A DNA stretch of 55,027 nt, taken from contig CAKUHB010000015.1 of assembly GCA_934655875.1 (NCBI GenBank), forward strand, positions 1 to 55,027. The letters are read 5' to 3'. The position numbers and the translations under genes are program-made. Below the pieces are notes generated by a model. That model did no database searches. It was not told where the DNA came from and worked only from the letters and a program-made list of their open reading frames with translations. Position 1 is the stretch's first letter. The number at the start of each line of letters is the position of its first letter. This stretch comes from an uncultured Oscillospiraceae bacterium (GTDB lineage: Bacteria > Bacillota > Clostridia > Oscillospirales > Oscillospiraceae). Shown in pieces: positions 7,737-16,474 of this stretch.

Positions 7737-8255
7737 ATCGGTAAATTAGAACATCAGATCAACGAGGAGATCCGCGACAAGGAGCTTCGCGTGATCGGAG
7801 CTGACGGCAGCCAGCTTGGTATTATGACCTCGTCCGACGCCCTGGCGCTTGCCGAGGAGAAGGACCTTGACCTTGTCAAGATCGCGCCGAACGCCGTTCC
7901 GCCGGTCTGCAAGATCATGGACTACGGAAAGTTCCGCTTCGAACAGCTGAAGAAGGAAAAGGAAGCCAAGAAAAACCAGAAGGTTGTCGAGATCAAGGAG
8001 ATCCGCATGTCCCCCAGCATTGATACCAACGACTTCAATACCAAGGTCAAAAGCGCTGTCAAGTTCCTGAACGATGGCAACCGGGTAAAGGTCACCGTAC
8101 GTTTCCGCGGCCGTGAAATGGCGCATACGTCGCTCGGGCAGGAGCTTCTGAAGAAGTTCGGCGCCGATTGCAGCGAGATCGCCACCATCGCCAAGGACGC
8201 CAAGCTTGAGGGACGCAATATGTCCATGTTCCTCAGTCCCAAAAATTCCAAATAA
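7737..8255 (+). CDS. infC: Translation initiation factor IF-3, AUC start
   Basis: 172 residues, full-length IF-3: N-domain with HQINEEIRDKELRVIG, charged linker, C-domain ending about at PKNSK. IF-3 binds the 30S subunit and rejects non-standard start codons. The correct start is ATC at 7737: GGAGGT (7723-7728) ends eight bases before it, and homology begins at that point. The in-frame ATG at 7677 lies in the structured leader and would add 20 unrelated residues. A non-AUG start in infC is the known basis of IF-3 autoregulation in Escherichia coli (AUU there). Confidence 0.95.
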   Translation: MGKLEHQINEEIRDKELRVIGADGSQLGIMTSSDALALAEEKDLDLVKIAPNAVPPVCKIMDYGKFRFEQLKKEKEAKKNQKVVEIKEIRMSPSIDTNDFNTKVKSAVKFLNDGNRVKVTVRFRGREMAHTSLGQELLKKFGADCSEIATIAKDAKLEGRNMSMFLSPKNSK

Positions 8256-8290
8256 CAAAACAATAGCAATTACACGGAAGGAGAACCACT

Positions 8291-8488
8291 ATGCCTAAGC
8301 TGAAGTCCCATAGCGGCGCCAAAAAAAGATTCAACCTCACCAAGAACGGTAAGGTCAAGAGAGCGCACGCGTTCAAGAGCCATATCCTCACCAAGAAGAC
8401 CACCAAGCGTACCCGCAACCTGCGCAAGAACGGCTACGCCGACGTGACCGTGGAAGATATCGTGAAGAAGATGATTCCTTACAAATAA
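8291..8488 (+). CDS. rpmI: 50S ribosomal protein L35
   Basis: 65 residues, very basic, beginning MPKLKSHSGAKKRF, the universal L35 N-terminus, with the KKTTKRTRNLRK stretch in the middle. Its GGAAGGAG site lies upstream of ATG 8291, and it is the second gene of the infC operon, in the standard order. L35 is a late-assembling component of the large subunit. Confidence 0.97.
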   Translation: MPKLKSHSGAKKRFNLTKNGKVKRAHAFKSHILTKKTTKRTRNLRKNGYADVTVEDIVKKMIPYK

Positions 8489-8524
8489 TCGGTAAGGATT
8501 GACGACACATAGGAGGATAATATA

Positions 8525-8878
8525 ATGGCAAGAGTAAAAGGCGCAATGATGACGCGCAAAAGAAGAAATAAGACCCTGAAGCTCGCGAAGTCCTACTGGG
8601 GTTCCAAGTCCCGCCACTTTAAGATGGCCAAGCAGGCCGTTGCCAAGTCCGGCGTGTACGCATATGTCAGCCGCAAGCGCAAGAAGAGAGATTTCCGTCA
8701 GCTGTGGATCGCCCGCATCTCCGCGGCAGTCGCTCCCTACGGCATCAACTACAGCCGCTTCATGTACGGTCTGAAGAAGGCCGGCATCGAGATGAACCGC
8801 AAGGCTCTGAGCGAGCTGGCGATCGCCGACGCCGAAGCTTTCAAGGCTCTCGTTGAGACCGCAAAGAAGGCTCTGTAA
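8525..8878 (+). CDS. rplT: 50S ribosomal protein L20
   Basis: 117 residues, the usual length for L20, with the N-terminal basic arm (MARVKGAMMTRKRRNK) and the globular C-terminal RNA-binding domain. L20 is needed early in 50S assembly and in Bacillus represses its own operon by binding the leader. An AGGAGG site precedes the ATG. Last gene of the unit, followed by a strong terminator. Confidence 0.97.
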   Translation: MARVKGAMMTRKRRNKTLKLAKSYWGSKSRHFKMAKQAVAKSGVYAYVSRKRKKRDFRQLWIARISAAVAPYGINYSRFMYGLKKAGIEMNRKALSELAIADAEAFKALVETAKKAL

Positions 8879-8891
8879 GCAAGCTTTTTCT

Positions 8892-8923
8892 GGCCGCCAT
8901 AGTTCTATGGCGGCCATTTTTCT
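8892..8923 (+). terminator. Terminator of infC-rpmI-rplT
   Basis: GGCCGCCATAG (8892-8902) and CTATGGCGGCC (8905-8915) form a tight 11-bp arm followed by ATTTTTCT. Confidence 0.93.
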
Positions 8924-8942
8924 GTTATAAAGGAGGAATCCC

Positions 8943-9587
8943 ATGCGCTGGAGGGCAGTTTTATTTGATATGGACGGCGTTCTGATCGAGTCGGAAGCGC
9001 TCATGGCCAAGACAGGCGTGAAAGCTCTGAAAAAGTTCGGCATCAACGCCAAAGAATCTGACTTTGCCGACTTTGTCGGCTGCGGCGAGGTTCGGTACGT
9101 CGGCGGCGTCGCCGAAAAATACGGTGTGCCGTACCGGCCGGAAATGAAGGACTATCTCTACACCTGCTATGATGAGCTGGTCCGGCAGGAAGCTGTCATC
9201 CCCGACGGCGTGCTGGACGTTCTGCACACGCTGCGCGAAAAGGGCTATCGCCTTGCTGTCTGCTCCTCCGCCGACCGGTGCAAGGTTCTCATGAATCTGT
9301 CCGCCATCGGCGCAGAGGAAACACTCTTTGACGCCCTTATCACCGGTTCGGACATTCAAAAGCCCAAGCCTGACCCCGAAATCTACCGGACCGGTGCGGC
9401 CAGTCTCGGCTTTGCCCCCGCGGAGTGCATCGTCGTGGAGGACGCGCCCAGCGGCATCACCGCCGCCCACGCTGCCGGCATCGAGACCATCGCTCTCTCC
9501 ACCAGCTTCCCCGCCGACTATCTCCGCGCCCAGTCCGCCCCCGAATACCTGCTGCCGGATCTCAGATCGATCCTGACGATCCTGTAA
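8943..9587 (+). CDS. HAD-superfamily phosphatase, beta-phosphoglucomutase-like
   Basis: 214 residues. HAD motif I DMDGVLIES (nucleophile Asp at about residue 9), motif II CSSAD, motif III Lys in KPKPDPEIY and motif IV VVEDAPSGI are all present, with an alpha-helical cap between motifs I and II. This is subfamily IA3, containing beta-phosphoglucomutases and small sugar-phosphate phosphatases; substrate cannot be predicted. The gene stands alone between two terminators with an AGGAGG site before its ATG. Confidence 0.9.
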   Translation: MRWRAVLFDMDGVLIESEALMAKTGVKALKKFGINAKESDFADFVGCGEVRYVGGVAEKYGVPYRPEMKDYLYTCYDELVRQEAVIPDGVLDVLHTLREKGYRLAVCSSADRCKVLMNLSAIGAEETLFDALITGSDIQKPKPDPEIYRTGAASLGFAPAECIVVEDAPSGITAAHAAGIETIALSTSFPADYLRAQSAPEYLLPDLRSILTIL

Positions 9588-9596
9588 GACAAGCAA

Positions 9597-9632
9597 ACGC
9601 CCGCCGGGTCTGACCTGGCGGGCGTTCTTTAT
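9597..9632. terminator. Bidirectional terminator between HAD gene and the rimP-nusA operon
   Basis: ACGCCCGCC and GGCGGGCGT pair around an 11-nt loop. On the plus strand TCTTTATT follows; on the minus strand TTTGCTTG follows, so it can end both the HAD gene and the long minus-strand operon. Confidence 0.85.
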
Positions 9633-10162
9633 TCTGCGTGATACTGCGTATAGCGCACGACGTGATCCAGAAGATACTCCTGAAACGTTCGGCACTGCTC
9701 CGGGGTGACGGGGCGGTTGGCCATGATAACAAGCGGCAGGATGGGGCCGCCGCCCTGAAACGGCAGCTGCACATGCGCATACGGCTGCGCCTGCAAGCCG
9801 TGCCGCTCATAAAACCGCTTGCGGCGGCAGGTCAGCGGAGACTCGGGCGGCTCGATCTCCAGAAGGAACAGCTGCTGCGTGTCAAGGAGCTGCTCCAGAA
9901 TTTTTCCGCCGGTGCCATGGCTGCGCAGCTCGGGCTGGACGGCAAAATGCTCCAGATAGACGAAGCCGTCCGTTTTCCACAGGAACACGTCGGCCAGCAG
10001 CCGCCCGTCCTCCACCGCGCCCAGCGGAACAAAGTCCGCGTCTTGCAGTGCGCGCAGATGATCGTCCCGCGTGCGCCGCTCGTTGGGCGGGAAGCTCGTC
10101 TCATACAGGGCAAGCGACGCGTCAAAGAGCGGATGGGCCGCGTCAATTCGTTCAAGGTTCAT
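9629..10162 (-). CDS. GNAT family N-acetyltransferase
   Basis: 177 residues. The acetyl-CoA motif A is visible as VQPELRSHGTGGKILEQLL, after the beta-strand LEHFAV. Such enzymes acetylate small amines or protein N-termini; substrate unknown. ATG 10162 overlaps the ribF stop as ATGA, implying translational coupling at the end of the long operon. No further family recognised. Confidence 0.85.
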   Translation of the reverse strand: MNLERIDAAHPLFDASLALYETSFPPNERRTRDDHLRALQDADFVPLGAVEDGRLLADVFLWKTDGFVYLEHFAVQPELRSHGTGGKILEQLLDTQQLFLLEIEPPESPLTCRRKRFYERHGLQAQPYAHVQLPFQGGGPILPLVIMANRPVTPEQCRTFQEYLLDHVVRYTQYHAE

Positions 10163-11052
10163 TTCTGATAAAAGTCTGCGACCAGCTGCCGGTCATATAA
10201 TACGCGCGCGCGAAGCGCTTCCACGCTTTCAAAGCGCAGCTCGCCGCGCAGGTGCGCCTGCAGCCAGATCACGAGCTCCTTTCCGTAAAGGTCGCCGGAA
10301 AAGCCGATCAGATTGGCTTCCAGCAGGGGCTTTTTCAGCGCGCCGACCGTCGGATGGACGCCGAGATTGACGCAGGCCGGATACATGCGGCCGTCCACCT
10401 CCGCTTCCGCCCGGTAGACGCCGAAGGCCGGCGCCAGCACGCCGTCCGCGAGCGGCAGATTGGCCGTCGGGAAGCCGAGACCTGCCCCGCGGCCCGCGCC
10501 GCGGCAGACCGTTCCCGTCACAAGCTGGCCGTGGCCGAGATAGCGCACCGCCGTCTCGCATGCGCCCTGCTGCAAAAGCGTCCGGATCCCGGTCGAGCTG
10601 ACGCACCGGCCATCCAGCCGGATCTCGGGAATGACGTCGCAGCCGATGCCGAGACTGCGGCATTTTTCACGCAGGCGGTCAGGATTCCCCTGTCCGCGGT
10701 CGCCGAAGCGGAAATCGTGGCCGCAGACCACATGGCAGGCATGCAGCTGCCTGACGAGATAGTCCTCGACGAATACTTCCCAGGGCATGTGCATCATGGT
10801 CTCGTCAAAATGGGCGAAAATGACCTCTTCGATGCCGCACAGGCGGCGCATGAGAAATTCCCGCTCTGCCATGGTGTTGAGCAGCGGCACCGGCGTGCCG
10901 AAGACAAGCGTATCCGGGTGCGTATCAAAGCTCATGGCTGCCGCCGTGGCGCCGAGCTCCTTTGCCCGCTCGCAGGTTTTATTCAATAGCGCGGCGTGGC
11001 CCAGATGAATGCCGTCAAAAAAGCCGAGGGCCAGTACGCGGTTATGTTCCAA
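10159..11052 (-). CDS. ribF: Bifunctional riboflavin kinase / FAD synthetase
   Basis: 297 residues. The N-terminal FMN adenylyltransferase domain has GFFDGIHLGH (10-19) and the SSTGIR motif; the C-terminal riboflavin kinase domain has GLGFPTANL, GVYRAEA and NLGVHPTV. It makes FMN and FAD from riboflavin in the cytosol. No ATG fits; TTG at 11052 has GAGGTG seven bases upstream and gives the family start. The 5' end overlaps truB by 11 bases. Confidence 0.95.
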   Translation of the reverse strand: MEHNRVLALGFFDGIHLGHAALLNKTCERAKELGATAAAMSFDTHPDTLVFGTPVPLLNTMAEREFLMRRLCGIEEVIFAHFDETMMHMPWEVFVEDYLVRQLHACHVVCGHDFRFGDRGQGNPDRLREKCRSLGIGCDVIPEIRLDGRCVSSTGIRTLLQQGACETAVRYLGHGQLVTGTVCRGAGRGAGLGFPTANLPLADGVLAPAFGVYRAEAEVDGRMYPACVNLGVHPTVGALKKPLLEANLIGFSGDLYGKELVIWLQAHLRGELRFESVEALRARVLYDRQLVADFYQK

Positions 11053-11932
11053 GTGTGTTCACCTCGAAAAAGCTCTTGATGGTGGTCAGGATCCCGTCCT
11101 CCACGCGGCCAAGCAGCAGAAACTCGCCGTCCTCCGCATAGACGCGGTATGTCCCGGGCGCAAACTGCCAATCCTTGATCTGCGCGCCGTTTTTGAGCTT
11201 CGCCGCCTGTCCCATCGTCACGATGAGCGGCGAGACTTCGGCAAAAAGCGCGTCCGCAGGCATGAGAAGCTGCTGCGGATCGTGCTCCGCGGCAAATTCC
11301 AGCACCTGCTGCATGGTGAGCGCCTGCCGCAGCGTAAAGCTCCCGGCTCTCGTCCTGCGCAGCGACGACATGCAGCCGCCGCAGCCCAGCGCCGCGCCAA
11401 GATCGTGGCAGAGCGTGCGCACATACGTCCCCTTGGAGCAGCGCACGCGCAGCAGATACTCCGCGCCGCCGCCCGCTTGCAGCTCCAGCTCGTGGATGGT
11501 GATGCTGCGGGGCTTGCGCGCGACCTCCTTGCCCTTGCGGGCCAGCTCATAGAGCTTCTGGCCGTTTATTTTGATCGCGGAATACATGGGCGGGATCTGC
11601 TCGATGGGGCCAAGGAACTGCGCAAGCGCGGCCTGCACCTCCGCCCGCGTAACGGTCACAGGGCGCGTTTCGAGCACGTTCCCGCTCGTGTCCTGCGTAT
11701 CCGTCACAGTGCCGAGCCGCAGACCGGCGATGTATTCCTTTTCCGCAGACTCTGCAAACTCCGCCGCGCGCGTTGCACGGCCGATAAAAATGGGAAGCAC
11801 GCCGGTGGCCATCGGGTCGAGCGTGCCGCCATGGCCGACGCGGCGCTCATGAAATACGCCGCGCAGCTTGGCCGCCACGTCCTGACTCGTCCATCCGGCG
11901 GGCTTGTCGATCACAAGGATTCCGTTTGCCAT
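11042..11932 (-). CDS. truB: tRNA pseudouridine(55) synthase
   Basis: 296 residues. It starts MANGILVIDKPAGWTS and contains GGTLDPMATGVL with the catalytic Asp39, the TruB hallmark; the C-terminal part looks like a PUA-type domain (from about 240). It forms pseudouridine at position 55 in the tRNA T-loop. ATG 11932 has AAAGGAG just upstream; the frame stays open further, but that extension is antisense noise from the neighbouring gene. Tenth-position neighbour pattern (DHH-truB-ribF) is typical of Firmicutes. Confidence 0.96.
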   Translation of the reverse strand: MANGILVIDKPAGWTSQDVAAKLRGVFHERRVGHGGTLDPMATGVLPIFIGRATRAAEFAESAEKEYIAGLRLGTVTDTQDTSGNVLETRPVTVTRAEVQAALAQFLGPIEQIPPMYSAIKINGQKLYELARKGKEVARKPRSITIHELELQAGGGAEYLLRVRCSKGTYVRTLCHDLGAALGCGGCMSSLRRTRAGSFTLRQALTMQQVLEFAAEHDPQQLLMPADALFAEVSPLIVTMGQAAKLKNGAQIKDWQFAPGTYRVYAEDGEFLLLGRVEDGILTTIKSFFEVNTLGT

Positions 11933-11942
11933 AGGGTCTCCT

Positions 11943-12890
11943 TTAAAGCTGGACGCCGCTGTCCCGCAGCGCCTGTAAAATTGCCGTCTTTGCGCCCTCG
12001 ATGCCGCCGGGGACGCTCGCGCCCGCAGCCGCGGCATGGCCGCCGCCGCCAAGACGCTGGCAGATGGCCGACGCGTCATAGGGCGCTTCGGTGCGCAGGC
12101 TGATCTTTCCAAGACCGTCCTCGACCTCGCGGATCATGACGCCGATCCGGACGCCCTCGATGCTGCGGGCAAAGCCCGAGATCGAATCAAGATCGTCCTC
12201 CGTGACGGTAAATTCCGCAAGCAGGCTTTTCGGCATCGTGCACACACCGACGGCTCCTCCGGCGTAAAACTCCATTGTGTCCGTCAGCTGGGCTTCCAGC
12301 CGCAGCCGAGCGAAGCTCTTGGTGTCAAAAAAGAGCTTGTTGATGGGATAAACGTCGGCACCGGCAGCGATGAGCGCCGCAGCCGTGCGGTGGGTATTTG
12401 CCGTGGTGTTGGAGAATTTGAAGCAGCCCGTGTCGGTGGAGATCGCCGCATAAAGACATTCGGCGATCTGCTTCGTCACGGTGACGCCAAGCTCCAGCAG
12501 GAGCGCGTAAACGATCTCGCCGCAGGCAGCCTTGTCCGCTTCGACGAGCTTCTGGCAGGCAAGCGAGTTGCTGCCGTGATGGTCGACCGCGCAGACAGGC
12601 GTCAGCCGCAGCCGCACCGCGTCAAAGGACAAAAGCCCCTCGGACGCGATATCGGCAGAAATGACCGTCGCGCCTGCGGGCAGCGTCTCGCAGGTAAGCC
12701 CGTCCAGAAACGGCTGGAAGCGCGGCGTAAACTGCTCGTTCGTCAGGACGAACGCCGTCTTGCCCAGCTGGCGCAGGCCGCGGCACAGCGCGGCGGCCGA
12801 TCCGATGGTGTCGCCGTCCGGGCGGCGGTGGGTCAGGATGACAAAGTTGTCATGGCCGCGCAGGAACGCGCAAAACTCAGCTCTCGTCAT
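11943..12890 (-). CDS. nrnA: DHH-family phosphoesterase, NrnA-like nanoRNase/pAp phosphatase
   Basis: 315 residues. DHH-domain motifs: HRRPDGDTIGSA (about 21-32), an Asp in ISADIAS, and VDHHGS; the C-terminal DHHA1 domain carries GGGGHAAAAGA. NrnA-type proteins degrade 2-5 nt RNA and dephosphorylate 3'-phosphoadenosine 5'-phosphate using Mn2+. ATG 12890 overlaps the end of rbfA by 14 bases; the longer open frame upstream is a shadow of rbfA. Gene order between rbfA and truB supports the call. Confidence 0.93.
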   Translation of the reverse strand: MTRAEFCAFLRGHDNFVILTHRRPDGDTIGSAAALCRGLRQLGKTAFVLTNEQFTPRFQPFLDGLTCETLPAGATVISADIASEGLLSFDAVRLRLTPVCAVDHHGSNSLACQKLVEADKAACGEIVYALLLELGVTVTKQIAECLYAAISTDTGCFKFSNTTANTHRTAAALIAAGADVYPINKLFFDTKSFARLRLEAQLTDTMEFYAGGAVGVCTMPKSLLAEFTVTEDDLDSISGFARSIEGVRIGVMIREVEDGLGKISLRTEAPYDASAICQRLGGGGHAAAAGASVPGGIEGAKTAILQALRDSGVQL

Positions 12891-13257
12891 CCGCTGTTTC
12901 CGCCTTCCGTGCGGTCTCCTGCCGTTCGAGCTTCTCGAGAAGGTCGAACATGCGCGCGCCGTATTTGAGCGAATCGTCCAGCTCAAATACCAGCTCCGGC
13001 GTGTAGCGCAGCTGTAGACGGCTGCCAAGCTCCCGCCGCAGCCAGCCGCCCGCGGACTTCAGTCCGCGCAGCGCGTCCTGCGACCGGGCTTCCTCGAGCA
13101 CGCTCACATAAATTTTACTGTAGCGCAGATCCGGCGTGGTATCCACGCGCGTAATGGAGATCATGGTCTGTACCCGCGGGTCCTTGAGCGAGCGGATCAG
13201 CTCCGCCAGCTCCCGCTGGATCTCCTCATTGATCCGGCCGATTCGATTGGAAGCCAT
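12877..13257 (-). CDS. rbfA: 30S ribosome-binding factor RbfA
   Basis: 126 residues with the single KH-like fold expected of RbfA, starting MASNRIGRINEEIQREL and containing the family stretch DPRVQTMISITRVDTTPDLRYSKIYVSV. It assists 16S rRNA 5'-end maturation and cold adaptation. Located directly after infB in the usual order, with 59 bases between them. Confidence 0.96.
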   Translation of the reverse strand: MASNRIGRINEEIQRELAELIRSLKDPRVQTMISITRVDTTPDLRYSKIYVSVLEEARSQDALRGLKSAGGWLRRELGSRLQLRYTPELVFELDDSLKYGARMFDLLEKLERQETARKAETADDES

Positions 13258-13316
13258 AGGCCCTCCTTACAAAAAACCGGGCAGGTCAGCGCCGTGCGGC
13301 GCTGACCGTACCGCTG

Positions 13317-15743
13317 TTACTCTTTGATCTGTTCCATGACGAAGCATTCGAAAATGTCGCCTTCCTTGATGTCGTTGAACTTCTCGATCGACATGCCGCA
13401 TTCGTAACCGGCGGCGACCTCCTTGACAGCGTCCTTGAAGCGCTGCAGGGAGCCAAGCTTGCCCTCATGGATGACGATATTGTCGCGCAGGACGCGGACA
13501 GACGCGTCGCGCGTGATCTTGCCGTCCTTGACATAGCAGCCCGCGATGGTGCCGATGGCGGAGACCTTGTAGGTCTGGCGAACCTCGGCGTGGCCGATGA
13601 TGGCTTCGCGGAACTTGGGCGCGAGCATGCCCTTCATGGCGTCGGTGATCTCGTTGATGGCGTCATAGATGACGCGGTACATCCGCATGTCGACCTTATC
13701 GCGCTTTGCGGCGGCCTGCGCCAGCTCGTTCGGGCGGACGTTGAAGCCGATGACGATGGCGTTGGACGTGGAAGCAAGCAGGATGTCGGACTCGTTGATC
13801 GCGCCGACGCCTGCGTGGATGACGCGCACGCGCACCTCTTCGTTCGACAGCTTCTCCAAAGACGCCTTGACCGCTTCGGCAGAGCCCTGCACGTCGGCCT
13901 TGACGATGAGGTTCAGCTCCTTCATTTCGCCCTCCTGCAGCTTGGAGAACAGGCTTTCGAGCGTGACCTTCTGGTTGAGCTTGTTGGCGTCATCCTTGAT
14001 CTTCTGCTTACGCTGCTCGACAAGCTGACGCGCCATGCGCTCGTCGGAGACGACACTGAACTCGTCGCCGGGAGACGGGACCTCGGCAAGGCCGGTGATC
14101 TCGACCGGGATGGACGGGCCGGCTTCCTTGACCTGTGCGCCCTTGTCGTTCGTCATGACGCGCACGCGGCCGACGGCCGTGCCGGCGATGATGAGATCGG
14201 ACTGCCGCAGCGTGCCGTTCTGGACGAGGAGCGTCGCGATCGGGCCGCGGTTCTTGTCGAGCCGTGCTTCGAGGACGCAGCCCTTGCCGGCGCGGTTCGG
14301 GTTGGCCTTCAGCTCTTCCATTTCGGCAGTCAGGATGACGGTCTCGAGCAGCTCGTCGATGCCCATGCCGGTCTTGGCAGAGATCTTGCAGACCTCAGTC
14401 TCGCCGCCCCATTCAGACGGCGTCAGACCGTGCTCGGTCAGCTGGGTCAGGATACGGTCGGGGTTCGCGCCGTGCTTATCCATCTTGTTGACGGCCACGA
14501 TGATGGGGATTTTCGCGGCCTTGGCATGGTTGATGGCTTCGATGGTCTGCGGCATGATGCCGTCGTCCGCGGCGACGACGAGAATGGCGATATCGGTGCA
14601 CATGGCGCCGCGCGCGCGCATCTCGGTGAAGGCCGCGTGGCCCGGGGTATCCAGGAAGGTGATGGGCTGGCCGTTAATTTCAACGGTGTAGGCGCCGATG
14701 TGCTGCGTGATGCCGCCGGCTTCGCCTGCGGCGACCTTTGCATGGCGGATATAGTCAAGCAGGCTCGTCTTGCCGTGGTCGACGTGGCCCATGACGACCA
14801 CGACCGGGGGCCGGGTGACCAGCTCGTCGGCGGTATCCTGATGATCGTCGAACAGACGCTCTTCGATGGTGACGATGACCTCGTGCTCGACCTTGCAGCC
14901 AAGCTCGGTCGCGACAAACTCTGCGGTGTCAAAGTCGATGGTCTGGTTGACCGTGGCCATGACGCCGTTTTTAAGCAGGCACTTGATGACCTCGGCCGCC
15001 GTCTTCTTCATGCGGGAGGCCAGCTCGCCGACGGTGATCTCATCGGGGATCTTGACGACCAGCTGCGCCTTCTTGGCGAGCTCGAGCTGGAGACGGCGCA
15101 TCTTTTCCTGCTCCTCGGAGCGGGACTTGGTGCCGAAGCGCTTGGCCTGCTGCTGCTTTTTGTTCTTGTTGCCGATCTTCTGCTTGCCGCTCTGGTAGTT
15201 CTGCACGCGGTCAGAGACGAGAGAATCGACGCGGTCGTCGTAGCGGTCGGCATTGACCGTGACGGCGCTGGTATCGATGACGCGGCGCTCGCGCTTGCGC
15301 TCGGGCTGCGGCTGCTTGGCCTGCTGCTGGGCGGGCTGCGGCTGCGGACGCTGGGCGTTCTGGTTGTTCTGCTGCGCCGGGCGCTGGACATTGTTCTGCT
15401 GCGGGCGCGGCTGGTTGTTATTATTCTGCTGCGGACGGCTCTGATTGCCGTTCGGCTGCGGCGCGGCGGGCTTCGCCGGCGCTGCGGGTGCGGGAGCCGG
15501 CGCGGGTGCGGGTGCAGGCTCCTGCTTCTTTGCCGCGGCTGCGGCAAAGACCTGCTCGATCGAATCGATCTGGTTCTGCTGGGTGATGTAGTCAAAAATC
15601 ACGTTCAGCTGGTCTTCCGTCAAATTCTGGGAGCTGCTTTTCGGTTTCTCATAGAACTTCCCGACGATCTCGATGAGGTTCTTTGCCGGCATCGCAAAAT
15701 CGTCGGCGACTTCCTTAATCTTCTGCTTCACTTCAATACTCAA
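13317..15743 (-). CDS. infB: Translation initiation factor IF-2
   Basis: 808 residues. An N-terminal IF2N-like domain is followed by a low-complexity linker rich in Ala-Pro and Gln-Asn (about 75-150), a second IF2N region, then the GTPase domain with G1 GHVDHGKTS, G3 DTPGH and G4 NKMD, and the C-terminal beta-barrel and initiator-tRNA domains. It delivers fMet-tRNA to the 30S subunit. I place the start at TTG 15743, seven bases after GGAGGT; GTG 15752 overlaps that site. Confidence 0.95.
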   Translation of the reverse strand: MSIEVKQKIKEVADDFAMPAKNLIEIVGKFYEKPKSSSQNLTEDQLNVIFDYITQQNQIDSIEQVFAAAAAKKQEPAPAPAPAPAPAAPAKPAAPQPNGNQSRPQQNNNNQPRPQQNNVQRPAQQNNQNAQRPQPQPAQQQAKQPQPERKRERRVIDTSAVTVNADRYDDRVDSLVSDRVQNYQSGKQKIGNKNKKQQQAKRFGTKSRSEEQEKMRRLQLELAKKAQLVVKIPDEITVGELASRMKKTAAEVIKCLLKNGVMATVNQTIDFDTAEFVATELGCKVEHEVIVTIEERLFDDHQDTADELVTRPPVVVVMGHVDHGKTSLLDYIRHAKVAAGEAGGITQHIGAYTVEINGQPITFLDTPGHAAFTEMRARGAMCTDIAILVVAADDGIMPQTIEAINHAKAAKIPIIVAVNKMDKHGANPDRILTQLTEHGLTPSEWGGETEVCKISAKTGMGIDELLETVILTAEMEELKANPNRAGKGCVLEARLDKNRGPIATLLVQNGTLRQSDLIIAGTAVGRVRVMTNDKGAQVKEAGPSIPVEITGLAEVPSPGDEFSVVSDERMARQLVEQRKQKIKDDANKLNQKVTLESLFSKLQEGEMKELNLIVKADVQGSAEAVKASLEKLSNEEVRVRVIHAGVGAINESDILLASTSNAIVIGFNVRPNELAQAAAKRDKVDMRMYRVIYDAINEITDAMKGMLAPKFREAIIGHAEVRQTYKVSAIGTIAGCYVKDGKITRDASVRVLRDNIVIHEGKLGSLQRFKDAVKEVAAGYECGMSIEKFNDIKEGDIFECFVMEQIKE

Positions 15744-15759
15744 TACAGCCACCTCCAGT

Positions 15760-16182
15760 TTATTTCTTCCCCATTTTTACATTCTTCCTGTGCGCTTCCG
15801 CTTCCTGCCGGCGCTTCTGCATCCGCTGCGTCTGCATGGTCAGCTGGGTCAGGATCTCTTCGTGTCCTTCCTCGCCCAGTGCCTCCAGAAACGATTTTGC
15901 AAACGCGGGATCGAGCAGGACGCAAAGCGCGCACGCATTGCAGCCCAGCCCGTCGCCCAGCTCATCCTTCGTGAACGGCACGCACACATACGGGCATTTG
16001 CTGCCCGAAACAAAGGATCTTGCCCGGCGGAACGTATGGTCGCCGGCGTCCCTGGCTACGAGCAGCAGCCGCGCCTTGCCGCTGCGGCAGGCGATGCCGA
16101 CCGGCTCCTCGCCGATCTCCAGCCGCCGCGCCTTGCGGGCAAGGCCCAGAAGGCGCAGCGCCTTCTGCTGGTTATCCGTCAT
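15760..16182 (-). CDS. L7Ae-like ribosomal protein (YlxQ family)
   Basis: 140 residues. The N-terminal 95 residues match the short YlxQ/L7Ae fold (KALRLLGLARKARRL, then VPFTKDELG), an RNA-binding protein of the nusA-infB operon. The C-terminal tail of about 45 residues is charged and longer than in Bacillus YlxQ, perhaps an RNA-binding extension. ATG 16182 overlaps the end of rnpM by 11 bases. Confidence 0.85.
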   Translation of the reverse strand: MTDNQQKALRLLGLARKARRLEIGEEPVGIACRSGKARLLLVARDAGDHTFRRARSFVSGSKCPYVCVPFTKDELGDGLGCNACALCVLLDPAFAKSFLEALGEEGHEEILTQLTMQTQRMQKRRQEAEAHRKNVKMGKK

Positions 16183-16447
16183 GGTCGCCCGCCTCCATTC
16201 TTGCAAGCAGCAGATCATAGATCTCCTGCGGGATCTGGCAGTTCAGCCCACGGTCGAGCGCCTTGGACTTGATCGCCTTTTTCAGGCAGTCCGTCTGCGG
16301 GCAGAGATACGCGCCGCGGCCGGGCGCCTTGCCGCGGAAATCGAGAGAGATCTCGCCCTCCGGGCTTCTGACCACGCGAACCAGTTCCTTTTTCGGTTTC
16401 ATCTTTCTACAGCCGACACACTGCCGCATCGGGATCTTCTTCTGCAT
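16172..16447 (-). CDS. rnpM: YlxR/RnpM family RNase P modulator
   Basis: 91 residues of the DUF448 family with the conserved start PMRQCVGCRKMKPKKELVR and the GRGAYLCP motif. In Bacillus the protein binds RNase P RNA and modulates its activity. It lies between nusA and the L7Ae-like gene as in most Firmicutes. Normal length. Confidence 0.92.
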   Translation of the reverse strand: MQKKIPMRQCVGCRKMKPKKELVRVVRSPEGEISLDFRGKAPGRGAYLCPQTDCLKKAIKSKALDRGLNCQIPQEIYDLLLARMEAGDHDG

Positions 16448-16474
16448 ACAGACGTCTCCTTCCCGGCTCTGCGC

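Noticed and set aside
13467..15974. 835-residue plus-strand reading frame
   Set aside because: It is antisense to infB and its composition follows the complementary codons.
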